64,000 nucleotides of DNA from Myrica gale. Its lineage: Eukaryota; Streptophyta; Magnoliopsida; Fagales; Myricaceae. Shown one piece after another: positions 45,201 through 56,264 of the stretch (position 1 is its first letter; the number at the start of each line of letters is the position of its first letter). The notes beneath the pieces were generated by a model, which saw only the letters and a program-made list of their open reading frames with translations, had not been told where the DNA came from and made no database searches. The stretch spans positions 17,569,001 through 17,633,000 of the forward strand of contig OZ005603.1 in the NCBI GenBank assembly GCA_963930655.1, written 5' to 3'. Made by a program: the position numbers and the translations under genes.

Positions 45201-48200
45201 GTTTGGCTCCAAACAGAAAATGAGAGTAGAAAACACCTTAGTTTTTCGTCCCCAAAAATGTCCTGCAGAATCAGAAATAAAATGTGCTTCATTATGCATT
45301 TTGAAGAGAATTTTGCTATGGAGAAATTTATACTTCTATGTCGTTGAGCTTCTTTTAAATTGCCTTAGGTTCATGGTCTTAAGATCTATGATTTAATGGG
45401 CAATATATGGTGGTGCTCTTTGTTATTTTGATTTCCTTGAGAGAGAGGAAAGATGAGTTTAGTTGTATAATTGCTATAATCTGGTCTGTTGTATTTCCAT
45501 GTTTGAATGTATTCTTGATTCTGGTTGCGACCTGGTAAGATGTGAGCAAATTGTGTTGTTTCAATTAATAACCAATGGAGAGGAGTGAGATTGGTGCTTA
45601 TGTCATTTGTTGGTCCTGAACGTCTGGAATCTTAGAAGATATCATCTCACTGGTTTGTTCTGATTAAAATGGCTCAATAGTGATTAAATTTATGGTACTC
45701 TTTCTGCAGTATTGATTATCGTTATTTATTGTTCGTCTTTATTTTGTTTTGAGTGGTTGTTGATCTAAACATAGGACTTCAGGTATTTTCATTTTTTTTA
45801 ATTAGTTTTCCTTGAGGCTTTGGGCATTATGTAAATGTGTTTTAGATTCCCATTGATGTGAATTTCTTAGATGCTTTATGAAAGTCTCACTCTGTGGAAT
45901 GGTGGGTTATGACGCATTATGAAAGTCTCACTCTTTGGAATGGGTTATGTTCTTAATTTTGAATTTACGTTCCTGATTTCTAAATTTTGATGCCTGTGGT
46001 CTTATTGAAGTTCACTTGGTGTTTATCAGATTATCTTTAAGATGGTGGAGGAAAATCCAAGGGGTGTTGGCCGCGACATGGATGGACTAAGCATTGTTTA
46101 TGGTGATGAATCTCTATCTCGTCTATATGAAAACTCTCGGGTCTCATCTGATCAGCTACCTGGACAATCAGGTGGGACATGCTTTGTTTCCTTCATTCTT
46201 CTTTTTGGTTTTTGGCTTTAATTTGTTCTTGTAGATTTATCTAAATGATGTTAGTCTTTTATCAGGTATTGTTAAGCGGGCTGTTGCTCTTGGGCGATAT
46301 TTGCAAAATCCGCTGGCAATGGTAGCTACACTGTGTGGACCCGGAAGGGAGGTTTTATCATGGAAACTTAGTTCGCTAGAGAGCTTTATCACCCCAGATG
46401 AGAAGTATGGGATGGTTGAACAGGTCATGGTAGATGTTACGAACCAGGTGGGTTTGGACATTAATTTGGCGATTGGCCATGAATGGTTATTTGCTCCTTT
46501 AAAGTTCATTTCTGGGCTTGGACCCAGAAAGGCAGGATCTCTGCAGAAGTCCTTGGTACGAGCTGGTGCAATTTTTACCCGAAAGGACTTTGTCACCGTG
46601 CATGGACTTGGTAAAAAGGTGTTTGTCAATGCAGTTGGTTTTCTACGTGTCCGGCGGAGTGGATTGGTTGCTAGTAGCAACCAGTTCATTGATTTGTTGG
46701 ATGATACAAGAATACATCCAGAATCTTATGGACTCGCACAAGAGTTGGCCAAAGATGTCTATGATGAGGACACAAGAGGTGAAGCAAATGATGATGATGA
46801 GGCATCTGAGATGGCAATAGAGCATGTCAGAGAACGGCCTAGACTTTTGAGAACCCTTGATGTTGATGCATATTCTAAAGGAAAGAACCGTGAAAATAAG
46901 AGGGAAACATTTTATGATATAAAAAGAGAACTAATGCACGGTTTTCAGGACTGGCGTAAGCAATATGAAGAGCCAAGTCAGGATGAGGAGTTCTATATGA
47001 TTTCAGGCGAAACCGAGGAAACCCTTGCTGAAGGGAGAATTGTGCAAGCTACAGTTCGCAGGGTACAAGGTCAAAAAGCAATTTGTGTGCTTGAATCAGG
47101 GTTGACTGGAATACTCATGAAGGAAGACTATACAGATGACTGGAGGGAGAGTCCAGATTTATCTGACAGGTTACAGGAAGGTGAAATTTTCACTTGCAAG
47201 ATTAAATCAATTCAAAAGAACAGGTATCAGGTCTTCTTAGTTTCTAGAGAGAGTGAGATGCGAAGTAATCGACATCAAACTTTTAGAAACCTTGATCCCT
47301 ACTACCATGAAGACCGGAGCCAGCTACAGAGTGAGCAAGAAAAAGCTCGCAAAGAAAAAGAGCTAGCAAAGAAGCATTTTAAGCCAAGGATGATCGTTCA
47401 TCCCCGCTTCCAGAATATAACCTTGGATGAAGCAAAGGAGGTAAGTTGTCAACAACATTTTAACACCCAATGGCATGAAAATGTGTGCCCCTTTATGGAT
47501 ACTGTTGGATAAGAGGTTTGAGCTGAACTTTCTTGCACTTGGGTGTAATAATGCATATGGCATCACCCTTTTTCTTCTTTTTTTTTTTTTTAATTTAGGA
47601 AATCTCTTGCAGACACCCTGGGTGCATGAGGTTATTTCCCCTTTATCAACAGTTTCTGATTACTTTATTGTGGTTTTCTGGATATTATCTGTGGAAAAAA
47701 CCAAATACTTGATTTTTTTTTAATGGAGAAGCATGTATTTCGGGTCAGAGGGTTTTGGTGTTTCCGGTGTATCTGCATGCCATTATAAGTGTAAACTTGG
47801 GTTTTCAATAAGGATACGACTGTGATTCAGAGAAATGGTATTACTTATTCACTTGAGAAGTTGAGGTCCTTTTTCCAGTGTTTGATGTTTTTTTTTTATG
47901 ATTTGAAGTCAAGAAGTTGCAGTTTGCATTTCTGGTTTGAGTGGATGAAGATTTTCATAACTTCGAGTCTTGTTAAGTGTTATTTGGTGCTTGGGTAACC
48001 GAGTTGTACTTGAATTTTTTTTTTGGGTTGTACTTGAATTGCATTGTAGTTTTGGTGGTGCTTATCCTTTTTATTGGCAAGATTTTGATATCAGTTATTG
48101 CTGTCTTCCTAAAGTTTAAATTGTCATGTTATATTCCAGTTCTTATCGGACAAGGATCCTGGTGAAAGTATTATTAGTCCCAGTCGTCATGGGCCTTCTC

Positions 48201-50473
48201 ATCTCACTCTAACTCTCAAAGTTTATGATGGAGTTTATGCTCACAAGGACATTGTTGAGGGTGGAAAGGAGCATAAGGACATCACAAGTTTACTTCGGAT
48301 TGGGAAGACATTGAAAATTGGGGAGGACACTTTTGAGGACCTGGATGAGGTCAGTACTGTTTCTCAGTGTTATTCTCTAATCTCTACATGGTTTTGCTTT
48401 ATTAAACTGCCGATGACAGCAGTGAACTTTTGTAATATCTGAATCTGCCTCTCTCTCTCTCTCTCTCTCTATGTTTCAACAAGTAGTCTGTACTTTATAT
48501 ATTGGTTAATGGACATTCTTATAAATGACCTTGGGAGCCTTTGCACCCTAAGCAAAGTGAATCTATTCGAAATTAACCTAGGAAATATATTGTTTTGGAA
48601 TGCCTTCTGTCTTGAATGACTGAATGTCATCATAGAATTTTGTTATTGCGGGAAAGGCGTGTTTATTCTGGTGAGAAAGACATCCCTTGTGGAGTGTCAC
48701 AGCATCTCAAAATATTTCTGGCAAGCAAATTTGTGGACTTAAAGGCATTTGATTAATATGAGTTTGAAGCAAAAACATTATTGTTGTCTTCTGAGTTGGG
48801 GGCCTTAAATAATCAGCTGACTATTTTTCTGTGTTCATTGGCCGTATCCCAGGTAATGGATCGATATGTTGATCCCTTAGTGTCTCACTTAAAGGCAATG
48901 CTAAATTATCGCAAGTTCAAGAAAGGCACCAAAGCTGAAGTTGATGAACTCCTTAGGATTGAGAAATTGGAGTATCCTATGAGGATAGTTTATTGTTTTG
49001 GCATCTCTCACGAGCATCCAGGCACCTTCATCCTGACTTTTGTAAGGAGTACAAATCCGCACCATGAATATGTTGGCCTATATCCTAAGGGATTCAAGTT
49101 CCGGAAAAGGATGTTTGAGGACATTGATCGGCTTGTGGCATACTTTCAGAGACACATTGATGATCCTCAGTCAGCGCAATCTCTCAGATCAGTCGCTGCT
49201 CGGGTGCCAATGCGTAGCCCGGCTACTGGGGGCTCTTCGGGGGCATCCGGGGGTAGTGGCTGGGGTGGTTCAACTGACGAGGATAATTGGAGAGGTCAGT
49301 CCTATGACAGGGATCGTTCTTCTACTCCTGGTTCTAGAACAGGTGACTGCACAAATTTCAGATGTGTTATATTAAAAAAGAAATCAACCTCAAACCCATT
49401 TAAATGTAGCAGACAACAGTGGGCCCCAAGGGTTGATGTGTTGTATGAGAGGTTCTGTTCTGCGTATAGTGCTGTTCCTTTTTTTTTAGGACGATTTTAA
49501 TAGACTCAAAATGAAAATAATTTTATCAGTTTGTTTGTTCAGTGATTACCATGTCCTATCTGGACTTCTTGTGTGTACTTTTTTCCTTAGGCTTTGTGTT
49601 ATTGTCTACATGATTCATTTTCCTGAGTTATCTTATAGTCCCAAAATGCCTTTGGCACTTGCATTCAATACACTAAGATAATGAAAATTCGTTGTAGAAT
49701 TTCATGATTCTACTCTTTGATATCCTTTGAAAATGGAAATTCTTTTTTTTCATGCATGTGTATTTTGTAGGTTAGTACTTTCCCCTCTTCTTTGGTTGAT
49801 TATATTTTGTCCCTGGTCATTCCGATTCGTTCAGTCATTGTGGCTTCTGACTTCTGTTCTATATATGTTTTTGTCGCATGACTTACAGTTCAAGAGTATT
49901 TCGTCTTTGCTTTATGTAGAAGATGTGACTTTCATATTTGGTTTGTCAGGAAGAAATGATCAGCGAAATGGCGATGGCCGAACTGGACATCCAAGTGGGG
50001 TGCCTAGGCCATATGGCGGGCGTGGGCGTGGTCGAGGCTCTTACAACAGCAGCAGAGGAAATACTTCCAGCAATGAAAGGCAGGATTCTGGTTATGATGC
50101 ACCTAAATGGGATTCTGCTACCAAGGATGGGGAAGATGATTGGGGCAAATTTTCAGGTGCTAAAAATCAAAACACACCTGTCAGGGAGGCTTTACCAGGA
50201 GGTTGGGGTACTGATGGAAGTGATAGAGGTGGTAGTAGTTGGGGTGGTGATGGAGGGAACAAGTGGGGCGGTGGAGCTAGTGGCAGTGGCAGTGGTGGTG
50301 GGTGGGATGCAAGTGGTGGTGCTGAAGGAAATTGGAGTGGTGCTGGTGCAAATGATGCTGGTCCTGATAATGGAAGTTCAGGCTGGGGAAATGCTCCTAA
50401 GAGAAGTTCTTCACAGTCCCAGGCTGGGAATGGATGGTCTGGTAACAATGCTGGTAGTGGTGGTGGTTGGTGA
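36227..50473 (+). CDS. SPT6L: SPT6-like transcription elongation factor with GW tail (17 coding exons)
   Basis: Spt6 is a histone chaperone that travels with RNA polymerase II in the nucleus. Exons joined at GT/AG sites: 36227-36257, 36361-36450, 36965-37094, 37317-37389, 37496-37649, 37753-37882, 37973-38222, 38309-38509, 38599-38724, 38836-39222, 39296-39406, 39513-40292, 46030-46171, 46266-47440, 48140-48349, 48853-49342, 49950-50473. They give 1,667 residues in frame. Visible parts: an acidic N-terminus (about 1-120), [10 protein letters not shown], the [12 protein letters not shown] helix region, a YqgF/RNase H-like domain from about 737, helix-hairpin-helix around 950-1000 (ISGLGPRKA), an S1 domain (about 1122-1195), tandem SH2 (about 1245-1455), and a Gly/Ser-rich tail with about a dozen W residues mostly as WG/GW, the AGO-hook-type tail known from plant SPT6L. 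The first SH2 has Ser at 1273 where family members have the phosphate-binding Arg. Intron 12 is 5.7 kb because of insertions. The gene looks intact. Confidence 0.93.
40293..41320. other. SPT6L intron 12, part upstream of the LINE
   Basis: T-rich intronic DNA with no recognised feature; the donor is GTGAGC at 40293. Confidence 0.6.
41396..42772 (+). pseudogene. LINE ORF1-like protein, interrupted by a stop
   Basis: A frame of 310 codons ends at TAG 42326-42328; the same frame continues from about 42386 to 42772. The central part (about residues 60-110) resembles the nucleic-acid-binding region of plant LINE ORF1 proteins, which often precede the endonuclease/RT frame. [11 protein letters not shown]...[20 protein letters not shown] end is recognisable further down near 43040-43110 after more stops. 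Not a host gene. Confidence 0.7.
43165..43870 (+). pseudogene. LINE endonuclease fragment, split by a MITE
   Basis: The N-terminal endonuclease block (43165-43345) and the later block (43555-43870) are in order on either side of the MITE. A stop occurs at 43697 (TGA). In NVRGLN the preceding Trp usual in the family is Cys. Confidence 0.75.
43349..43547. mobile_element. Tourist/PIF-like MITE inside the LINE
   Basis: This 199-bp insertion has imperfect terminal inverted repeats of about 29 bp (left GGTTGTGTTTGTGTTGTAAA; right, reversed, GGGTGCGTTTGTGTTCCAAA, then ATTTTA in both). It is flanked by TTA on both sides (43346-43348 and 43548-43550), the usual PIF/Harbinger target. The LINE coding sequence resumes directly after it. 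Confidence 0.85.
44150..46029. other. SPT6L intron 12, part downstream of the LINE
   Basis: Mixed AT-rich and less AT-rich blocks. The stretch 44400-45050 is GC-richer with a 64-codon frame (44419-44613) that may be a fragment of captured coding DNA, but I do not recognise it. The acceptor is TTTATCAG at 46029. Confidence 0.45.
48449..48470. repeat. (CT)n microsatellite in SPT6L intron 15
   Basis: A pure CT run of about 22 bp between exons 15 and 16. Confidence 0.9.
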
Positions 50474-51029
50474 AATCACATGACCTGAAGTCCATTTCCC
50501 TTTCCAGGTCTCCCGCTGCCAGCTAGTACTGGATAACTTGAAATGGCAGCTTAAGCTACTGTTGAAGTTGAACCCATTTTGGATCTTTGTTGGCCTCTGG
50601 GTGGTGATGGAATGGATTGCAATGACCCATGTGTATTGTACGTAGCTTTTTGGCAATTTATTTTTCTACCTTTTGTAAAAGCATCTTGTTCAAATGTAAT
50701 CCTTTTCTTCCTCTCTCCTGATTGCCCTTTTTTCTGGGTTTTCTTTATATTGGAGGGAGGGTGGTTTTATTCAGGTGAATGAACCAAAGGTGTCATGACA
50801 TTAAGAAAATAGGAGTCATTTTTGGAGGATGAGCAGATACAAATAGTAATTGAACTGGGAAGTAAAAGAAGCATTCGGTTCATTCGTTGATAGTTGTGAA
50901 CTTTGCACGCAAAAGTCTAGCTACTGCAATTGCTGCGTCTCTCATAGCCCCTGGCATTCAATACTCTTCAGCAGTATGGGGTAAATTTAAGCCATAGAGG
51001 AAATCTCTTCCCTACAATTTACAAACACT
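50474..51029 (+). other. 3' UTR and downstream region of SPT6L
   Basis: The sequence after the TGA is T-rich with TTGTAAAAG and AATGTAATCC at about 50675-50700, plausible cleavage-region signals. No further gene is seen. Confidence 0.5.
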
Positions 51030-51666
51030 CCCCCCCCCCCCCCCCCAAGCCCAAGATATCATCTTTCGAAACCAACGAATACATATTTCTTTCAAGATTG
51101 TCAATGCGTTGTTTTTACGTATTGAAGATAATCTCTTCCAATATCATGTCAAGCTCCGCCTAAAACAACTGAATACCTAAGAACTACATGGGTCATAGAT
51201 GAGAAAAACCAAATCAAATCACTTGGGAAAAACCCTAGTTTGGTCGAGCGCGTAATGACCGAAAGATTCGTGAAGCCCATTACTAAGTTCCAGACCAATT
51301 GATGCAGAGTAGCAGGCCACACTCCCCCCCCCCCCCCCCATGAAAAAGAAGAAAAAGGCCCAAAAAAACGACCGTATTTTACGTATCCTAAGCCCAAGAT
51401 ATCATCTTTCGAAACCAACGAATACATATTTCTTTCAAGATTGTCAATGCGTTGTTTTTACGTATTGAAGATAATCTCTTCCAATATCATGTCAAGCTCC
51501 GCCTAAAACAACTGAATACCTAAGAACTACATGGGTCATAGATGAGAAAAACAAAATCAAATCACTTGGGAAAAACCCTAGTTTAGTCGAGCGCGTAATG
51601 ACCGAAAGATTCGTGAAGCCCATTACTAAGTTCCAGACCAATTGATGCAGAGTAGCAGGCCACACT
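51030..51666. repeat. 277-bp direct duplication with poly-C runs
   Basis: Copy 1 (51047-51323) and copy 2 (51390-51666) are each 277 bp and differ at only two positions that I noticed (ACCAAATC/ACAAAATC and GTTTGG/GTTTAG). Copy 1 is preceded by a run of 17 C (51030-51046, after CACT) and followed by a run of 16 C (51324-51339, again after CACT). A 50-bp spacer separates the second C-run from copy 2. No coding potential is convincing. Confidence 0.92.
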
Positions 51667-52114
51667 GCTTTTTCTTGATCTTCAGGCGTAATCTTCTCCA
51701 CATTCTAATGTATTTTCTGGTATTTTGGTGACGTACTTCATGGTATAAATGTGCCTTTTACTTCGGGCGAGCCGAATTACTAACCTATGTCTGCCAGAAT
51801 ATTGTTGGAACAGCTTGTGTGGCTGATGGTTTAGATGGTTCCGTTGCGTCCAAGTAATTGAGTGGCAAAAAAATCCTGGCCGTTGCAGGCCTAAAGTAAG
51901 CGTACAAATCTCACAGATTATCATCAAACTAAAAATCTTTAAGGATAAAAAGCAGAAGCAGCACAGGTTGATTCACCAGAAGAGGAGTCATTAACATACA
52001 ACAAAGCAAGCTACAAAAGAGAGCAAAGACCACTCACCATCAAACGCCACATTCCACTCCACTAATCTTGATCACGGTGACAATAATGCAAAACCACGTT
52101 CTGAACACCACTTA
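51667..52114 (-). other. Region downstream of the RHC1A-like gene (3' UTR side)
   Basis: Probably contains the 3' UTR of the minus-strand ligase gene in its right part. The left part has an 81-codon frame without recognisable features. Confidence 0.4.
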
Positions 52115-53035
52115 CTACTCAAAAGGCCATCCTGAATAACCCATCTGCTGGTTGTTTTCATGAATAGTTGGAGAGTTGCTTCTAGCAGTTCCATTTTGGT
52201 TGGAGCTAGAATTGGATGAGCGGAAAGGCCACAAATAAGAGAATGGATTCCTTCTTCCTTGATTCTCCCTTCCATCGGCATTACTGCGATAACTGCTGCT
52301 TCTACTTCGACTACTTGAGCTACAGCCACCATTTGTTCCCTGCGGTGGCAGTTCTTGGCGGCATACAGGGCATGAGTTGTGCTGGACTAGCCATGGGACA
52401 ATACAATCTGTATGATATATATGATTACATGGCATTTGCTTCGCTTCAGACCCCAGCTCAAATTTGTCTTTGCAGACAGGACAGTGTGAATCAGAACGAA
52501 GATGCCTCTGTGCAATCCTAATGGTTGGCATTGCATCAATTGAAGATCTAGCTGCTGGAGGAGGGCCTCGCCGATCATTAGCTGAAAGCTGTTCAAACAG
52601 CTCTTCCAGTCCAGGACCTATAAAGTAATCACCAGCATTACCCCGTGTAAGACCAATACCAGGGGTCCCATTGAAGAGAGCTTCAAGCCCACCATTTCCA
52701 AACCTAGAAGGAATTTGGCCACCAAAAATCAGCGAAGGACCAAAACCGGGAGCATGTTCCGGAACTGAATCTGATCTAGCCCTGATGTCCTGGCTATGGC
52801 TTCCGTCCGCCAATCGATGCCTCATGAAGGTTGAGAAAGCTTCCATAAGTCCTAACCTTCTGTCGCGATCTTCATCAACGTCCAGTCCAAAGAAATCAAA
52901 TGGGCTGATGTGCACCATATCATCAAGTTCTTGAACAAATCCTCCACTACAGGAGGAGCAAACTGAATCTCGTCCTCGCAGTCGAACTGGCCGCCTGCAC
53001 CGGTAACACCAATGGGTGTTTCTGCCACTTGACAT
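52115..53035 (-). CDS. RHC1A: RHC1A-like RING-H2 E3 ubiquitin ligase
   Basis: The product is a 306-residue protein in a single coding exon. The N-terminus MSSGRNTHWCYRCRRPV carries a small zinc ribbon (C10, C13, C26, C29) that is the hallmark of the RHC1A/BCA2-like group. The RING-H2 domain has all eight ligands in the C3H2C3 pattern: C185, C188, C203, H205, H208, C211, C222 and C225. Between them lies a conserved FIGPGLEELFEQL segment (about 138-150) followed by a proline-rich stretch. The tail is Ser/Arg/Asn-rich and ends MGYSGWPFE, as in the Arabidopsis protein. It would transfer ubiquitin from an E2 to substrates, which are not known from sequence. The start is supported by conservation from Met1 and by stops upstream in frame. 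It converges on SPT6L. A 1.8-kb 5' UTR intron is likely (see 53036-54990). Confidence 0.95.
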   Translation of the reverse strand: MSSGRNTHWCYRCRRPVRLRGRDSVCSSCSGGFVQELDDMVHISPFDFFGLDVDEDRDRRLGLMEAFSTFMRHRLADGSHSQDIRARSDSVPEHAPGFGPSLIFGGQIPSRFGNGGLEALFNGTPGIGLTRGNAGDYFIGPGLEELFEQLSANDRRGPPPAARSSIDAMPTIRIAQRHLRSDSHCPVCKDKFELGSEAKQMPCNHIYHTDCIVPWLVQHNSCPVCRQELPPQGTNGGCSSSSRSRSSSYRSNADGRENQGRRNPFSYLWPFRSSNSSSNQNGTARSNSPTIHENNQQMGYSGWPFE

Positions 53036-54990
53036 CCTTTTTCTCTCCCTCTCCCTTCACAAAGTCTTCAAAGCCAAACTCAAGTCCCTTGGACTCGTTC
53101 CTGGAACTCCTCAATCTTTAACTGTTATCTGGACATATTGTCAATGTTTGCAATACAATGTACATTTCACATAAGCCTCTGCATTGAAGGAATAAAGAGT
53201 GGAAAAAATAAAGAGTCAAATCTGAATTATAATATCAAAGCTACATTTTGAAGAACAAGGATCAAACGTATAGCAATGAATTCCTTAATAGGACATGGAG
53301 CAAAAATTAATTTGACTGGATTAATTACAATTTCAGAAACCATAATTCCTATAGCTCTTCAAAACCCCTTTCAGCCCACCTACCGTCCACTTCAAAGAAA
53401 AGGAAACAGAGAGTTAAAAAGAGAACCAAAGTCCAGTAGTTAAAGTAATCACACCAGAATTAGAAAAGCAAAGATACACAAAAGTGAAAAAGGGATATAA
53501 AAGCAATTACCCACAAAAGAATACAACCAGAATTGATAGCGGAGCAATCGCTCCTGAGGAAGAACAAACAAGAGAGATGACCTCAACATTAAATTAACTA
53601 AAATAGTGAAAGAGTTGAAACGATTCACCACTGCATCACCCCCGAGAAAACAAGGAGAAAAGCTACACGAAAGCTATATAAGGAAAAGAATAACTCAATC
53701 CACAAACAGAAACACACACACACGGACTTGTGTAGGCATGTAAAAGCCAAGGCCCAAGACAAATTATCTACGGACTACCACATAAGTGGAGGTGTGACAC
53801 TCAAACCTCAGCATTCACTGCTCAATCTCGATGATTTTGAGCAAATTATCACTGACAATCCAACAAGTTAACAATACTACTTGTATACACTTCTCACTTG
53901 GAAATGGACGCTTCTTACCAATCAGAAATATGCCCTTCAGGCTTTAGGATGCATCAAAATGTCAAAAATTTCCTTCAAAAACAAATTCTATGATTTTGAC
54001 TCCCTACTCTTAAGAATAATTTGGTCAAAATAAAACTCCAACAATATACATCCTCAAACTGTCGTCTCTCATGCGGTGCAAAGAAAAATTCCAGTATGAG
54101 CCTAAAAATTCCCATATACCTAATAAAAGTCTTTATTAACAAAGAGAAAACCCACCACCCCCAAAAGAAAAAATGAAATTGAATTCACTGGTATTTTGCT
54201 TCAACCAGAGACATGAATCATCGACTGATAATCAAATTCAAATATGATAAAATAAGTTGTGGCAATGCCCCAAATTCTCTTTAATACACCTACTCTGTAT
54301 GCGATTCCACCTAATGAATCATAAGGGGTTATTGTAAGGATTCCAATACACAGAAAAATAGACAACTCGTAGAAGCGAATCATCAACTGAAGCACCAGAG
54401 GGCAATCTATAACGAGATTGAAACAAAAAATAAGTGGTAAACTCCCAAATTTTATGCTTTTATTTGTTAAACTCATTTAGGTGGACCAAAAAATTAAACC
54501 CAACGCAAAAGTGGAAATATTACTGTTTTCCACAGATTAACAGATACAGTACCCAATTTGACAGATCTATTTTGGCACTCCAACAATAGAGAAAGCATAT
54601 ATTGAAGGAAATGTGACAACCCTTCCTTTAGTTGCAGAGAAAACCGTCGAAAAGAAAAGAAAATCTAATGGCAATCAATCGAATACTGCTTGTATGCTTA
54701 GCGTTGTATACTTTTGGAATACTGACCTCAAACTAAACCAATGACGAATTAAGCTTAACAGAGCATCAAATTTTGGTCATGTCTCGGGTTCCAAATCGCA
54801 GATAAAAAATTTGAAACTCTACGCATCTCAGTGTCAATCCCACGTTTAACAAGCTACCAAACAGAGAAATCAGAAACTAACGACTTTCTTTATTTGAAAT
54901 AATTCGAAAAGCATCCCCGAGATTCGGATATTGGGACGCACCTTCGGGAGATCGAACGACGACTGAGTAGATCAAAAGGCCTTTGTGCTC
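53036..54990 (-). other. 5' UTR of the RHC1A-like gene with a probable 1.8-kb intron
   Basis: On the minus strand, CCCGAAG|GTGCGT (donor at 54941-54940) and TATGTCCAG|ATAACAG (acceptor at 53130-53129) would join a leader exon ending at 54942 to the coding exon. The interval between is AT-rich and non-coding. The exact start of transcription is not seen; this is inference from splice-like sites. Confidence 0.45.

Positions 54991-55020
<30 letters not shown>
54991..55020. repeat. (GA)n microsatellite at the RHC1A promoter side
   Basis: A GA run of about 30 bp, CT-type on the gene strand, just upstream of the inferred leader. Such GA/CT runs are common in plant core promoters and leaders. Confidence 0.85.
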
Positions 55021-55021
<1 letters not shown>

Positions 55022-55354
55022 CCCCTAGGTCGGTTCAGTGTGGAAATTTGCATTTTGTTTTATTTTGGTGCTGAAGCAAGTTATCTTGAATTACACGTGG
55101 CGCATACCAAGACAGCTTTTCTTGTCGTTGTCCCTCTTTTTGCAGCGCACTTCTCTCTGTCCGTCCATTCGTTCCTTTTTTGGTTTTCTGTGAGCAATCT
55201 CTCATTTTCCTCTCCTCTAGTCAACCGTCTTCTCCCTAGAAGTCATGCGATCCAGAGAAAAGAAGAGGTTCGGGAAATAGTTTTTGGGACTTTTAGGTTG
55301 TTTTTTTAAAAAGGCAAATGCCAACAAGGGTTTTGATTTCTTTCAAAAACTATA
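55021..55354. other. Upstream region of the RHC1A-like gene
   Basis: A T/C-rich stretch, probably promoter. A 108-codon plus-strand frame starting at 54983 encodes low-complexity ERERER and is not credible as a gene. Confidence 0.45.
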
Positions 55355-55660
55355 GAGGGATTACCAGGTCAACTAGCATTGATTCCATTGCGCTTCAAAA
55401 CACTACCCTTGTAGGGTGACTTATAATTATAATGTTCTACTTTTTTTATTATCTATTGGATTGATAAAAAAAGGCAACAAGTCAAATCAAGATTTCTACA
55501 TTTACATGAGGGATTACCAGGTCAACTAGCATTGATTCCATTGCGCTTCAAAACACTACCCTTGTAGGGTGACTTATAATTATAATGTTCTACTTTTTTT
55601 ATTATCTATTGGATTGATAAAAAAAGGCAACAAGTCAAATCAAGATTTCTACATTTACAT
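55355..55660. repeat. Perfect tandem duplication of 153 bp
   Basis: Copies 55355-55507 and 55508-55660 abut head to tail and show no difference that I could find. The unit starts GAGGGATTACCAGG and ends CATTTACAT. No coding content. Confidence 0.93.
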
Positions 55661-55876
55661 ATTTTGCTAAAATATGTTCTGAATTAAAGCATAGAAAAAA
55701 ATGTTCTGAATTAAAGCACAACTCCGCCTTCGTAAGTAAGGCGTACGAGGGCTGAGAAACAAACAAAAAAGTAAAGCGTACGAGGATACATCAGCAATTA
55801 CATTATCGAAGAATGTATATTAGGAAATTATCACTTCTTTATAGGGCTAAGGGTGCTTAGCAGGTGATATTTTAAA

Positions 55877-56106
55877 GGGATAAATATTATTTTGGTCCCT
55901 CTGATTTTTGAGAAAATCAAATTAATCTATTATCAATTTATTTTATCAAAGTCATCCCTGATATTTATATACTTCTATATTAAGTATTGCCGTTCAAATA
56001 TGTTCACTGAGTTAACGGTAAGAGCCAACAGGAGCTTCCACATCGACTACTTTGCCACCTCAGCACACCACGTCAAAACAAAATGGCGTCCAATGAATAA
56101 ATGAAA
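55877..56106. repeat. Left terminal inverted repeat of the MULE
   Basis: Matches the reverse complement of 59092-59320 at very roughly three quarters of positions (estimated by eye). A partial internal repeat of its inner edge (AATGAATAAATGAAA...GTTTGCATGC) follows at about 56180-56225. Confidence 0.85.
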
Positions 56107-56264
56107 ACAACGCCGTTTGCATGCTTACAAGAATCTTACGTTACAAAACGACAAAACGAGGGCTTACAGGAAGTAAAATGGCGCCAAATGAATAAATGAA
56201 ACTACTCCGTTTGCATGCTTAAAAAGACAAAACAAGGGCTTAAGGAACTGAGACGTGGTGTGCT

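Noticed and set aside
50167..50448. 93-codon proline-rich minus-strand frame
   Set aside because: Antisense of the Gly/Trp-rich tail of SPT6L.
36227..50473. Two separate genes (before and after the 5.7-kb gap)
   Set aside because: Exon 12 and exon 13 join in phase 0 in the middle of the conserved YqgF region, and the joined product has the order of one SPT6L.
51149..51427. 92-codon minus-strand frame containing GGGGG
   Set aside because: Created by the poly-C run and the 277-bp duplication.
54983..55309. 108-codon plus-strand frame starting ERERERER
   Set aside because: Starts in the GA microsatellite at the promoter of the minus-strand ligase; low complexity.
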